Source: Sporosarcina sp. NCCP-2716
GTDB lineage: Bacteria > Bacillota > Bacilli > Bacillales_A > Planococcaceae
Assembly: GCF_023707985.1 (NCBI RefSeq)
Contig: NZ_BRCF01000008.1
Location: forward strand, 1 to 64,000
Direction of reading: 5' to 3'
Length of the DNA: 64,000 nucleotides
A program made the translations under genes and the position numbers. The notes beneath the pieces were generated by a model. That model saw only the letters and a list, made by a program, of their open reading frames with translations. It was not told where the DNA came from and searched no databases. Positions 1 through 6,813 of this stretch are shown here, in pieces. The stretch's first letter is position 1. The number at the start of each line of letters is the position of its first letter.

Positions 1-94
1 TAAGATCCCTCAAAGATGATGAGGTGGATAGGTCTGGTGTGGAAGCGTGGCGACACGTGGAGCTGACAGATACTAATCGATCGAGGACTTAACC
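1..94 (+). rRNA. 23S ribosomal RNA, 3' end (partial)
   Basis: The sequence matches the conserved 3' terminus of Bacillus-type 23S rRNA, ending at the GAGGACTTAACC block at 83-94. The gene begins before the window. It heads an rrn operon that continues with 5S rRNA and 15 tRNA genes. Confidence 0.95.
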
Positions 95-107
95 TATAAA
101 GCGGAAA

Positions 108-201
108 CGCCTGCTTAGCTGCGACAAGCATAAGACGGCTCGTCGGAGTGGCGCTTTTTGCCACGCAGTCGAGATGGCTTATGACCTCGAGCAGCTAGGC
201 G
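108..201 (+). repeat. Long compound hairpin in the 23S-5S spacer
   Basis: Nested arms pair over about 94 nt: CGCCT 108-112 with AGGCG 197-201; AGCTGC 117-122 with GCAGCT 191-196; CATAAG 129-134 with CTTATG 178-183; CTCG 139-142 with CGAG 170-173; GTGGC 148-152 with GCCAC 160-164. It could be an rRNA processing structure or a mobile palindromic repeat. The rest of the 95-360 spacer holds only the promoter listed separately. Confidence 0.55.
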
Positions 202-309
202 TTGGAGCTGGATTACGCGAACGAAAGCGCCGTAAGGTGGTCTTGATGATATTCAATGTTGGTTTTATCCAGTTTTGAGTGATTAATTTAAAAGAAATTA
301 AATTAACAC

Positions 310-338
310 TTGCACTTACAACTCCAGTGTGTTATAAT
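310..338 (+). promoter_or_regulatory. Sigma-A promoter in front of 5S rRNA and the tRNA array
   Basis: A TTGCAC -35 box at 310-315 and a perfect TATAAT -10 box at 333-338 are separated by 17 bp. Initiation near 345 would give a transcript starting just before 5S. The 5S rRNA and tRNAs may therefore be transcribed independently of 16S-23S. Confidence 0.6.
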
Positions 339-360
339 AATACTTGTGTTGTGAAAAATG

Positions 361-476
361 TCTGGTGATGATGGCGAAGAGGTCACACCCGTTCCCATAC
401 CGAACACGGAAGTTAAGTTCTTCAGCGCCGATGGTAGTAGGGGGCTTCCCCCTGTGAGAGTAGGACGTCGCCAGGC
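361..476 (+). rRNA. 5S ribosomal RNA
   Basis: A full-length match to Bacillus-type 5S rRNA of about 116 nt. It includes the conserved block around GAAGAGGTCACACC and the terminal helix TCTGGT/GCCAGG. Exact ends are uncertain by a few bases. Confidence 0.95.
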
Positions 477-506
477 TGTCGCTTTTAAAGCGAAAGATAT
501 GATTTT

Positions 507-581
507 TCCGCAGTAGCTCAGTGGTAGAGCAATCGGCTGTTAACCGATCGGTCGTAGGTTCGAGTCCTACCTGCGGAGCCA
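507..581 (+). tRNA. tRNA-Asn (GTT)
   Basis: Complete cloverleaf of 75 nt, with anticodon GTT in the CTGTTAA loop, TTCGAGTC T-loop region and encoded CCA. Confidence 0.95.
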
Positions 582-585
582 TAAT

Positions 586-677
586 GGAGAGCTGTCCGAG
601 TGGCCGAAGGAGCACGATTGGAAATCGTGTAGACGGTTAACGCTGTCTCAAGGGTTCAAATCCCTTGCTCTCCGCCA
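586..677 (+). tRNA. tRNA-Ser (GGA)
   Basis: 92 nt with the long variable arm of class II tRNAs, anticodon GGA, acceptor stem GGAGAGC and encoded CCA. Confidence 0.95.
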
Positions 678-704
678 TTTACCTTTCCTTATTAAAACAA
701 GTAC

Positions 705-779
705 GGCCCCTTGGTCAAGCGGTTAAGACACCGCCCTTTCACGGCGGTAACACGGGTTCGAATCCCGTAGGGGTCACCA
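705..779 (+). tRNA. tRNA-Glu (TTC)
   Basis: 75 nt cloverleaf with acceptor GGCCCCT, anticodon TTC in the CTTTCAC loop, and encoded CCA. Confidence 0.95.
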
Positions 780-798
780 TCTTTCAAAATGCAGTGTC

Positions 799-867
799 AG
801 GAAGGAGCGTACTCACGTACGTGACTGACTGAGCGAATGCAGCTGACGCAACAATGCGAAGCTTATC
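799..867 (+). repeat. 69-bp spacer repeat, copy 1
   Basis: First copy of a sequence that recurs at 921-989 with two mismatches (67/69). It lies in the 222-bp tRNA-Glu/tRNA-Val spacer, which has no gene. It contains the self-complementary block CACGTACGTG. Confidence 0.8.
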
Positions 868-920
868 ACGACTTCCGTAAAATTGGGAGAAGCGAGCAGT
901 GCAAGGAAGCAATTGAGAGA

Positions 921-989
921 AGGAAGGAGCGTACTCAGGTACGTGACTGACTGAGCGAATGCAGCTGACGCAGCAATGCGAAGCTTATC
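921..989 (+). repeat. 69-bp spacer repeat, copy 2
   Basis: Second copy of the 799-867 sequence, in direct orientation 122 bp further on. GTAAAATTG just after copy 1 (about 877-885) is the inverse of CAATTTTAC just after copy 2 (about 991-999). The unit may therefore be part of a longer foldable element. Confidence 0.8.
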
Positions 990-1001
990 GCAATTTTACA
1001 C

Positions 1002-1077
1002 GGAGGATTAGCTCAGCTGGGAGAGCACCTGCCTTACAAGCAGGGGGTCGGCGGTTCGAACCCGTCATCCTCCACCA
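1002..1077 (+). tRNA. tRNA-Val (TAC)
   Basis: 76 nt, acceptor GGAGGAT, anticodon TAC, encoded CCA. Confidence 0.95.
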
Positions 1078-1157
1078 TAACACTTCTACTGCAAGAGCAT
1101 CTTGCATAGCATTAAACAACGAGCGTGAAAGCTCGGTTGCGGAAGTATTAACATTAT

Positions 1158-1233
<76 letters not shown>

Positions 1234-1235
1234 AT

Positions 1236-1311
1236 GGTCCCGTGGTGTAGCGGTTAACATGCCTGCCTGTCACGCAGGAGATCGCCGGTTCGATCCCGGT
1301 CGGGACCGCCA
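1236..1311 (+). tRNA. tRNA-Asp (GTC)
   Basis: 76 nt, acceptor GGTCCCG, anticodon GTC in CTGTCAC, encoded CCA. It starts four bases after the fMet gene. Confidence 0.95.
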
Positions 1312-1330
1312 TTTTTCTTATAACCTGTAT

Positions 1331-1403
1331 GGTTCAGTAGCTCAGTCGGTAGAGCAAAGGACTGAAAATCCTTGTGTCGGCGGTTCGATTCCGTCCTGAA
1401 CCA
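1331..1403 (+). tRNA. tRNA-Phe (GAA), no encoded CCA
   Basis: Acceptor GGTTCAG pairs with CTGAACC, discriminator A at 1403, anticodon GAA. The next bases are TCT, so CCA must be added after transcription. Confidence 0.93.
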
Positions 1404-1414
1404 TCTTACATAAT

Positions 1415-1490
<76 letters not shown>

Positions 1491-1498
1491 TACCCTTT

Positions 1499-1583
1499 GG
1501 TGGGGTAGCGAAGTGGCTAAACGCGGCGGACTGTAAATCCGCTCCCTCCGGGTTCGGCGGTTCGAATCCGTCCCCCACCACCA
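1499..1583 (+). tRNA. tRNA-Tyr (GTA)
   Basis: 85 nt with a long variable arm, acceptor GGTGGGG, anticodon GTA in CTGTAAA, encoded CCA. Confidence 0.95.
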
Positions 1584-1591
1584 TTCTTTAC

Positions 1592-1665
1592 AGGGGCATA
1601 GTTTAACGGTAGAATAGAGGTCTCCAAAACCTTTGGTGTGGGTTCGATTCCTACTGCCCCTGCCA
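1592..1665 (+). tRNA. tRNA-Trp (CCA)
   Basis: 74 nt, acceptor AGGGGCA, anticodon CCA in CTCCAAA, encoded 3' CCA. Confidence 0.95.
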
Positions 1666-1700
1666 ATATTCTCTGGTCTGGCAACTTAATACTTTATTAT

Positions 1701-1774
1701 GGCGGTCGTGGCGAAGTGGTTAACGCATCGGATTGTGGTTCCGACATTCGGGGGTTCGATTCCCCTCGGTCGCC
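1701..1774 (+). tRNA. tRNA-His (GTG), no encoded CCA
   Basis: Shows the extra G-1 typical of tRNA-His opposite C73 (1774). Acceptor GCGGTCG pairs with CGGTCGC through two G:U pairs. Anticodon GTG. The following bases are CCT, not CCA. Confidence 0.92.
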
Positions 1775-1788
1775 CCTTTTTTTACTTT

Positions 1789-1860
1789 TGGGGTATAGCC
1801 AAGCGGTAAGGCAACGGACTTTGACTCCGTCACTCGTTGGTTCGAATCCAGCTACCCCAG
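1789..1860 (+). tRNA. tRNA-Gln (TTG), no encoded CCA
   Basis: 72 nt, acceptor TGGGGTA/TACCCCA, anticodon TTG in CTTTGAC, discriminator G at 1860 followed by TTTT. Confidence 0.93.
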
Positions 1861-1866
1861 TTTTAA

Positions 1867-1941
1867 GCGGAAGTAGTTCAGTGGTAGAATACGACCTTGC
1901 CAAGGTCGGGGTCGCGGGTTCGAATCCCGTCTTCCGCTCCA
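1867..1941 (+). tRNA. tRNA-Gly (GCC)
   Basis: 75 nt, acceptor GCGGAAG, anticodon GCC in TTGCCAA, encoded CCA. Confidence 0.95.
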
Positions 1942-1951
1942 CTTTTTCTAC

Positions 1952-2025
1952 GGCGGCATAGCCAAGCGGTAAGGCACGGGTCTGCAACACCCTTACCACC
2001 GGTTCGATTCCGGTTGCCGCCTCCA
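1952..2025 (+). tRNA. tRNA-Cys (GCA)
   Basis: 74 nt, acceptor GGCGGCA, anticodon GCA in CTGCAAC, encoded CCA. Confidence 0.95.
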
Positions 2026-2059
2026 ATCTATGTGATCCGTTATCTTTGAACTTATTTAT

Positions 2060-2140
2060 GCCCGAGTGGTGGAATGGCAGACACGTCGCACTCAAAATGC
2101 GATGCCGCGAGGCGTGCCGGTTCAAGTCCGGCCTCGGGTA
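2060..2140 (+). tRNA. tRNA-Leu (CAA), prophage integration site
   Basis: 81 nt class II tRNA, anticodon CAA, acceptor GCCCGAG paired with CTCGGGT, discriminator A at 2140, no encoded CCA (next bases TCA). Its 3' end from 2128 forms part of the 15-bp att core that recurs at 38953. The prophage therefore keeps the tRNA intact at its left end. Confidence 0.93.
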
Positions 2141-2142
2141 TC
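2128..2142 (+). other. attL core
   Basis: The 15-bp sequence CCGGCCTCGGGTATC lies in the T-arm/acceptor 3' half of tRNA-Leu and two bases beyond. It is identical at 38953-38967, and the flanking bases differ on both sides. Confidence 0.9.
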
Positions 2143-2175
2143 ACCTAGTCATTATTGGATGGCTTTAATGGCTAC

Positions 2176-2223
2176 CAAAAACCCTGTGAATGTTGTTAAC
2201 TCAACGTTTGCAGGGTTTTTTCT
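2176..2223 (+). terminator. Bidirectional terminator after tRNA-Leu, phage-supplied
   Basis: Stem AAAAACCCTG (2176-2185) with CAGGGTTTTT (2211-2220), followed by more T. The A-rich 5' arm also makes it work for the leftward integrase transcript. It stands in for the host terminator that integration moved to 38974. Confidence 0.8.
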
Positions 2224-2265
2224 ATTTTCGAGGATGGCTTTGAATAATGTAGGATGTGAAAAGTT

Positions 2266-2284
2266 TTTACACATATTTTACACA
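2266..2284 (+). other. Candidate integrase arm sites, left end
   Basis: Two copies of TTTACACA at 2266-2273 and 2277-2284, 11 bp apart start to start. The same pair with the same spacing and direction occurs inside the right end at 38883-38901, as expected for arm-type integrase sites in attP. Inference from symmetry only. Confidence 0.55.
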
Positions 2285-2286
2285 CG

Positions 2287-3384
2287 CTACACAGCCATGC
2301 TTTCGAAAATAGAAACGGTTGCCTGCTCGTCCTGTTCCCGCATTTCTTCGAGGATGTGGGAATACGTCTTCCAAGTGGTCTCCACGTCTTTATGGCCGAG
2401 ACGCTCGCTGACGTAGTTCATGGACACTTTCTGATACAGCAGCACGCTGGCATGGGTATGTCGGAGACCGTGCATGTTGACTTTCTTGATACCGAGATCC
2501 GTGAGCGTCTTGCCCAGCAGTTTGTTCGCGTTCGCATTGCTGATCACTTTGTATTTCGATGCCTGGCTGAAGAAGACAAGCTGATGGATGTTTGTGGGCA
2601 GCCTCTTAAATAATTTCTTGAAGCAATCCATCGTGAACTGATTCACTTTCAGGACCCGGATCGATTCCTCATTCTTTGTCGGGCCGAAGCCTTCCGGTGA
2701 ATTCTTCGAGTAGCCCCAAGTTTTGTCGATGTTGATCGTGCATTCTTCAAAATCGAAGTCCTTCCTGGTCAATCCGACTAACTCCCCGAATCTCAATCCT
2801 GTGGACAGCCCCAGCAGCAGGAGATAATAGCCGAGACCGGTGTCCAGACGCACCACGAGCTCCTGGAACAGGGCTTTGCTATCGTTGTAACCCAGATGCT
2901 TATCCTCCGACCTCTTGGCCTTCACCGTGTACGTTAGATGGACTTTACGGGTGAAGTCAAAGGGGATGATCATATCTTCCACAGCGTCCCGTACACACGC
3001 CCTGCAGTGATAGTTCAGCTTGTCCACCGTCTCTTTGCTCCTGGTGCTGCCGTATGCGTTGATGAACGCCTGGTAATCATGACGGGTAATGCGCTGTAGC
3101 GGGGTATCTCCGAAATAGTCCTCCACAACCTTTAGGGACCGGCTGTAATGATACATGGTCTGTCCTGAGATATTCATCTTGTAAAGATCGATCCACTTCT
3201 TGAAATAGTCCGCGAAGGCTACTTCCCGCAAAGTCGGGATGATGCCGCGCTGCAGATTCATTTCCACTTCAGCAGCGGCTACCTGCGCTTCCTTCTTCGT
3301 TGCAAATCCACCTTTGCGGATAGGCTTGCCTTTGTTGCTCACCGTGTACTGCCACGTCTTCCCGCGCTTCGTAAATGATGCCAC
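2287..3384 (-). CDS. int: Tyrosine recombinase integrase
   Basis: This 365-aa phage integrase catalyses site-specific recombination between attP and the tRNA-Leu attB. The N-terminal part (about 1-55) is an Arm-DNA-binding type domain, about 60-150 the SAM-like core-binding domain, and 165-355 the catalytic domain. Catalytic residues are visible: R198 (STGLRFGE), K237, H305 and R308 (HGLRH), H331 (LGH) and nucleophile Y341. It starts at GTG (3384) behind AAGGGAG. It is the last gene of a leftward operon with the repressor and the ImmA-like protein, and sits 145 bp from the att core, the usual place for int. Confidence 0.95.
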   Translation of the reverse strand: MASFTKRGKTWQYTVSNKGKPIRKGGFATKKEAQVAAAEVEMNLQRGIIPTLREVAFADYFKKWIDLYKMNISGQTMYHYSRSLKVVEDYFGDTPLQRITRHDYQAFINAYGSTRSKETVDKLNYHCRACVRDAVEDMIIPFDFTRKVHLTYTVKAKRSEDKHLGYNDSKALFQELVVRLDTGLGYYLLLLGLSTGLRFGELVGLTRKDFDFEECTINIDKTWGYSKNSPEGFGPTKNEESIRVLKVNQFTMDCFKKLFKRLPTNIHQLVFFSQASKYKVISNANANKLLGKTLTDLGIKKVNMHGLRHTHASVLLYQKVSMNYVSERLGHKDVETTWKTYSHILEEMREQDEQATVSIFESMAV

Positions 3385-3398
3385 TTAAATGACTCCCT

Positions 3399-3872
3399 TC
3401 AATAATGGAATTTCTCTAATACAGCCAGCGGCTCAAAATAGACCACACAACCTTCTGTTGCTTTGAAGAGACCATACTCTTCTTTGTAACGATCCAGTGT
3501 CTCTTCTAAAAAAGATTCGGTCACGCCCAAGAAGAAAGCCAGTTCATACCGATTTCGAATGCCAATCTTACTTGCCTCTATAATTTTTGACAGAGGAATC
3601 AGTCGTTTGTATGCCCAGTTTCGGGCTCGTTTCTCCTGTTTTCGATTCAGCAGTTTCGACTGGTCAATGATGTCTCCGCTACTCGTATGGTGATGGCCAA
3701 GTTCTTCAGCCAGCACACAACCTTTTTCTATAGAGGTAGGCAGGTACTTGTTGATCTGAATAATTTTGTCCCCGTACAAACCTTTTATTCTTCCTTTGAG
3801 TGGCTTCTCATACACTTCCACTTCCAACTCAAACGCTTCGTGCAGTAATTCTTCATACAGCAAATAAATCAC
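3399..3872 (-). CDS. immA: ImmA/IrrE-type metallopeptidase
   Basis: 157 aa. Family members cleave the partner repressor to trigger induction, as ImmA does to ImmR in ICEBs1. The zinc motif reads E56-E57-L-G-H60-H-H. The usual first His of HExxH is Glu here, while the catalytic Glu57 and His60 remain; several phage ImmA/XkdA relatives share the LAEELGHHHT form. It starts at GTG overlapping the repressor stop by four bases, so the two are translationally coupled. It is followed 14 bp later by int. Confidence 0.85.
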   Translation of the reverse strand: MIYLLYEELLHEAFELEVEVYEKPLKGRIKGLYGDKIIQINKYLPTSIEKGCVLAEELGHHHTSSGDIIDQSKLLNRKQEKRARNWAYKRLIPLSKIIEASKIGIRNRYELAFFLGVTESFLEETLDRYKEEYGLFKATEGCVVYFEPLAVLEKFHY

Positions 3873-4180
3873 TCCCGGTCTTTTCGCTTCATCCGGACAA
3901 ATTCCTTAAAGCGTTCGATTTCCTCGCGTTCTTCATCAGTCCACTCTTCGCCATCGTGGTGAGCGGCAATGGTTTCGATATATGGCTCTTCCGTTCGGCC
4001 AATCAGATAGTCCACAGACACATCGAAAAAGTCTGCAACTTTACGGACGTTCTCCGTCTTAGGAGAAGATACATCCCATCTCCTAATCTGTCCGTTCGAG
4101 ATCCCTGTTTTTCTTTCAATCTCAGCAAATGTTACTTTCCTGGCATCGCTCAACGATTTTATCCTGTCGACTAAACTCAC
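3869..4180 (-). CDS. CI/ImmR-like phage repressor (XRE HTH)
   Basis: 103 aa. Residues 1-65 form a Cro/CI helix-turn-helix (KVTFAEIERKTGISNGQIRRW as recognition region) ending in the family signature DVSVDYLIGR. The C-terminal 40 residues are charged. It starts at GTG 4180 with AAAGG upstream. It overlaps the ImmA-like gene, which matches the ImmR-ImmA arrangement. It probably maintains lysogeny by binding the TAGC-N6-GCTA palindromes in 4218-4416. Confidence 0.88.
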   Translation of the reverse strand: MSLVDRIKSLSDARKVTFAEIERKTGISNGQIRRWDVSSPKTENVRKVADFFDVSVDYLIGRTEEPYIETIAAHHDGEEWTDEEREEIERFKEFVRMKRKDRE

Positions 4181-4217
4181 TCATATCAACCTTTCGTGAG
4201 CTTATGCAAACATATTT

Positions 4218-4231
4218 TAGCTTTCGCGCTA
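4218..4231 (+). promoter_or_regulatory. Immunity operator O1
   Basis: TAGC-TTTCGC-GCTA inverted repeat just upstream of the repressor start. It overlaps the likely leftward repressor promoter, whose -10 on the - strand would be the TAAAAT at about 4215-4220. Confidence 0.65.
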
Positions 4232-4239
4232 TTTATCTA

Positions 4240-4268
4240 TTGACTTATAGCGTATACGCTACTATACT
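4240..4268 (+). promoter_or_regulatory. Strong rightward early promoter with operator O2
   Basis: TTGACT (4240-4245), 17-bp spacer, TATACT (4263-4268). The perfect palindrome TAGCGTATACGCTA (4248-4261) sits in the spacer, an ideal place for a repressor to block RNA polymerase. It drives the early genes after a leader of about 250 nt. Confidence 0.8.
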
Positions 4269-4284
4269 GTGTTCATAAGCTACT

Positions 4285-4443
4285 TTATTCGCTAAAAAGA
4301 GTGCAAAAAAGACAACCACATAAAATGACATTTAACGTTGGGGAACGGGCAAATGTTGTATTTGTAGGCTTTTTGAAGTCTTATTTAGCTATGCATTGAT
4401 AATAGCATTTACGCTAATTGGCGTCAATAGAATTAGCGAATAA
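4285..4443 (+). promoter_or_regulatory. Remainder of immunity control region with operator O4
   Basis: TAGC-ATTTAC-GCTA lies at 4403-4416. An 11-bp inverted pair, TTATTCGCTAA (4285-4295) and TTAGCGAATAA (4433-4443), bounds the region. A weaker promoter with TTGAAG at 4373 and GATAAT at 4398 (19-bp spacer) may lie between. No coding gene is seen in 4181-4531. Confidence 0.6.
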
Positions 4444-4531
4444 TTTAGCTTTACCAATTCGACGATGCGCTGTGACACCGAGCCAATGACGGTGTAATCA
4501 ATTCCAATAGCAAAGGAGAGGAGTGGAAAGC

Positions 4532-4744
4532 ATGCCGCAAGATCTGAGCATCATGGTTCGTTCTGAACTGTACAAGAAAAAAATGAGCCAGAGAGAGTTG
4601 GCGCAGATGCTCGGGATTTCAAGCCCGTATCTGTCCGACATCATCAACGGCCGAAAAGACGGTCCGAAAGCGCAGGAGCATATCAAGCACATCCGCAAGA
4701 TCCTGAATATCTTAGAAGGGAGGGAGGATGTATGCAGCAGCTGA
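4532..4744 (+). CDS. Cro-like XRE DNA-binding protein
   Basis: 70 aa from ATG 4532, preceded by AGGAG 8 bp upstream; a GTG at 4523 lies inside that site and is less likely. The whole protein is one helix-turn-helix: KMSQRELAQMLGISSPYLSD with following helices. As the first gene right of the operators it is placed like Cro and may repress the lysogenic promoter. It overlaps the next gene by 13 bp. Confidence 0.82.
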   Translation: MPQDLSIMVRSELYKKKMSQRELAQMLGISSPYLSDIINGRKDGPKAQEHIKHIRKILNILEGREDVCSS

Positions 4745-5055
4745 ATGTTAGTCTGTCCATTCCGATTCCGGCCGATCAGGTGCTGATCAGCAAGATTGAA
4801 TTGGAGGAACTGCGCAAGCAAGAACTGTCCGGCGTCTACTGGAACATGAAGGACCTGGAGAAACGGACGAACAAAGGCCAGCAATGGCTGAAAGAAAATC
4901 TGCTGTACAAGCCACGGTTTAAAAAGGAACTCGATTGTAAGTCCGGTGGGTTCGTGTACTATCCGGAAGTTCGCGGGGAGACATGGAGTTTCCATGCTGG
5001 CAAGATGGCGAAGTTTCTGGACAAGAATTTTCATCTGATTTTTAACGGGAGGTAA
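4732..5055 (+). CDS. DUF771-family phage protein
   Basis: 107 aa. The central part (MKDLEKRTNKGQQWLKENLL, then a conserved W and a KF-rich end) matches the DUF771 family, found just after cro-like genes in many Gram-positive phages. It looks like a small winged-helix or excisionase-like DNA-binding fold, but the function is not established. Its start lies inside the cro-like gene behind GGGAGGGAGG, so the two are coupled. Confidence 0.7.
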   Translation: MQQLNVSLSIPIPADQVLISKIELEELRKQELSGVYWNMKDLEKRTNKGQQWLKENLLYKPRFKKELDCKSGGFVYYPEVRGETWSFHAGKMAKFLDKNFHLIFNGR

Positions 5056-5059
5056 CTGC

Positions 5060-5203
5060 ATGAACGACTTCGACAAACACTTCAAACGCACTGGAAAGTT
5101 GATCGGCTTCATCTTCATTGCGCAGGCAGTAATGGCACTGGCGATTCTATCCGGCATCACTTACGTCGCTTATCTGCTGCTTAAGCACTTCGGAATTCTA
5201 TAA
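5060..5203 (+). CDS. Small single-pass membrane protein
   Basis: 47 aa, ATG at 5060 with GGGAGG upstream, ending TAA at 5201. A charged N-terminus is followed by a hydrophobic segment at about 14-41. No family recognised. It sits in a run of tiny early genes with tight spacing. Confidence 0.6.
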   Translation: MNDFDKHFKRTGKLIGFIFIAQAVMALAILSGITYVAYLLLKHFGIL

Positions 5204-5218
5204 GAAAGGGGAAACGGC

Positions 5219-5440
5219 ATGACGACATTCATCGGCGTCTTCGGCAGCCATGACACACTGTCCGACCGCTACCAGCCGATCAGCGCAGCAACGGAAGCGG
5301 CCGCCGCAGAATTTATGGACCAGGCGCACGGCAAGAAATACTACCGCATCTATACAGTCGCTGAATTCATCCAGGAACGGAAAGCCGAGAAGTTCGGCGA
5401 CATCCGCCCGCTGCCATGGATCGGGGAGGGATACAGTTGA
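5219..5440 (+). CDS. Hypothetical early phage protein
   Basis: 73 aa, ATG behind AAAGGGG. The N-terminus resembles a short beta strand plus helix fold (MTTFIGVFGSHDT), with YYRIYTVAEFIQERK in the middle. Not recognised. Its TGA overlaps the TTG start of the next gene. Confidence 0.65.
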   Translation: MTTFIGVFGSHDTLSDRYQPISAATEAAAAEFMDQAHGKKYYRIYTVAEFIQERKAEKFGDIRPLPWIGEGYS

Positions 5441-5619
5441 AACTTACGCCATTCGAAATCTTTGAAACTCGTTTCGACGACATCGTCACCAGCCTGGTCG
5501 AACATATACGATCCACACGGCTGCAGGTGCTGCTGTCTGACATGCAGGACTACTACGATGGCCGGCCGACTTATAGGGCGCGTCAACTCATGAAGCTGAT
5601 CGAGAGCGAGCTATGCTGA
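5437..5619 (+). CDS. Hypothetical early phage protein
   Basis: 60 aa starting at TTG 5437, 6 bp after GGGAGGG; an ATG at 5416 lies within the previous gene without a binding site. Mostly helical and acidic/basic mixed. Not recognised. It overlaps the following membrane protein gene. Confidence 0.6.
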   Translation: MKLTPFEIFETRFDDIVTSLVEHIRSTRLQVLLSDMQDYYDGRPTYRARQLMKLIESELC

Positions 5620-5759
5620 CATGGCGAGATAAGGCAGTTGGATGGGCAGCACTCTTCACAGTCTCCGCGCTGATCCTGTGGATGATTCTCACAGTAGTCG
5701 TCAGACCCATCGTCTACGTGCTGGAAATTCTCTTGATCACTATTTTCTGCAGGGGGTGA
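5613..5759 (+). CDS. Small membrane protein
   Basis: 48 aa, ATG at 5613 overlapping the previous gene. About 38 of the residues are hydrophobic, giving one or two membrane segments. No family recognised. The second of two small membrane proteins in the early region. Confidence 0.5.
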   Translation: MLTWRDKAVGWAALFTVSALILWMILTVVVRPIVYVLEILLITIFCRG

Positions 5760-5763
5760 CGAG

Positions 5764-5874
5764 GTGAATAAGAAACGCCGCAAGCGCTGGATCCGGAATC
5801 GGCAAAAAGACTACCGGCGGACGAAGTTTGTACAGGCTTTCCGTGAGCATTTTGTTCGGAGAGGAATTCTGTGA
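5764..5874 (+). CDS. Small arginine/lysine-rich protein
   Basis: 36 aa from GTG 5764, with AGGGGGTGACGAGG upstream. Very basic (KKRRKRW at the start), so nucleic acid binding is possible. Not recognised. Short, and supported mainly by its ribosome binding site and tight packing. Confidence 0.45.
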   Translation: MNKKRRKRWIRNRQKDYRRTKFVQAFREHFVRRGIL

Positions 5875-5888
5875 AGGGAGGCGAGGTA

Positions 5889-6074
5889 ATGAAATCGCTA
5901 AGTCCATATCTAACTAAGAAATTGCTGGCTGATTTGGAGCAGCTGGCAGTCGAAGCTGAACAGGAAAAAGACCAGGTCAAAGATGAGCATATGAAGTCTG
6001 TCTATCATGGCATAGCGGTAGGGTATCGGATGGCTGCAGAACGGCTGAAAGATGCTGTGAGCAAGAATTTTTGA
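5889..6074 (+). CDS. Hypothetical helical phage protein
   Basis: 61 aa from ATG 5889 behind GGGAGGCGAGG; an in-frame GTG at 5871 is less well placed. It is predominantly helical with heptad-like spacing (KKLLADLEQLAVEAEQEKDQ) and may form a small coiled coil. Not recognised. Confidence 0.6.
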   Translation: MKSLSPYLTKKLLADLEQLAVEAEQEKDQVKDEHMKSVYHGIAVGYRMAAERLKDAVSKNF

Positions 6075-6089
6075 AAGGAAGTGGAGTTT

Positions 6090-6413
6090 ATGAGTCAGAA
6101 TTATTTTGGTGAACGGATACGTGAGCTGAGAAAAGCAAAGGGTCTAACGTTGACGGAGTTAGGAGATTTGGCTGGTTGTTCAAATCCTTATTTATCTCAA
6201 ATAGAAACCGGCTATCGAAATGCTCCTGCTTCTCCAGAGTTTCTGACTAAGCTGTCCGGAGCTTTGGGTGTCTCAAAAATTTATCTATATCGGATAGCGG
6301 GGCTTCTCGAAGAAACTGACATCCTCGAATTAGTAGACGAAAACAAACGACTACGTGAGGCGCTACAAAATGCGTGTAATTCACTTGGCGCCGACATTGA
6401 AGATTATCTATGA
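6090..6413 (+). CDS. XRE-family transcriptional regulator with coiled-coil tail
   Basis: 107 aa from ATG 6090 (AGGAAGTGGAG upstream). Residues 5-65 are a helix-turn-helix (LTLTELGDLAGCSNPYLSQIE, then a NAPASPEFLTKLS loop). Residues 75-100 are a leucine-rich heptad tail, probably for dimerisation. It is the third HTH protein of the left-hand early region. Its target is unknown, with early-to-middle switch control possible. Confidence 0.75.
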   Translation: MSQNYFGERIRELRKAKGLTLTELGDLAGCSNPYLSQIETGYRNAPASPEFLTKLSGALGVSKIYLYRIAGLLEETDILELVDENKRLREALQNACNSLGADIEDYL

Positions 6414-6429
6414 AGGGAGGTGAGCACAG

Positions 6430-6744
6430 ATGAAGATTACCAATCCAGAAGATATGCGAAAAATATCCGTAGATGGGCAGATGGAATATGAAAAAAGTGT
6501 AATGGAGGGGCCGTTGTTCAAAAGCATTATGGCGGAAATGGAGCAAGCAGCGCTTGAAGGATACAGCGGCTTCAATCAAACCATTACGGATAGCGCCGAT
6601 CTCCGCGATTACTATGTTATCCAAAAGGCTTTCACGGATGCCGGCTACAAATGTGAAATTGAAATCGAACGCAGAAAAGGTCTTATGAATATCCCTTACG
6701 TCATTCGAAAGTTTTTCGTGTCTTGGGATAACGACAAAAAATGA
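6430..6744 (+). CDS. Hypothetical phage protein
   Basis: 104 aa, ATG behind GGGAGG. Helical N-terminal two thirds, then alternating strand segments (YKCEIEIE, YVIRKFFVSW). Not recognised. A short hairpin CCGTC/GACGG without T-run follows at about 6745-6760. Confidence 0.6.
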   Translation: MKITNPEDMRKISVDGQMEYEKSVMEGPLFKSIMAEMEQAALEGYSGFNQTITDSADLRDYYVIQKAFTDAGYKCEIEIERRKGLMNIPYVIRKFFVSWDNDKK

Positions 6745-6813
6745 CCGTCCGGCAAGACGGCCAATTGAAAAACTTATCAAACTCAATATATCACAAAACG
6801 GGAGGAAATATTC

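Noticed and set aside
799..989. Insertion sequence remnant in the tRNA spacer
   Set aside because: The repeat has no transposase frame, and no target-site duplication could be shown; it is listed as a repeat only.
6745..6765. Hairpin CCGTC/GACGG after the 104-aa early gene
   Set aside because: Short stem without a T-run; probably only mRNA structure.
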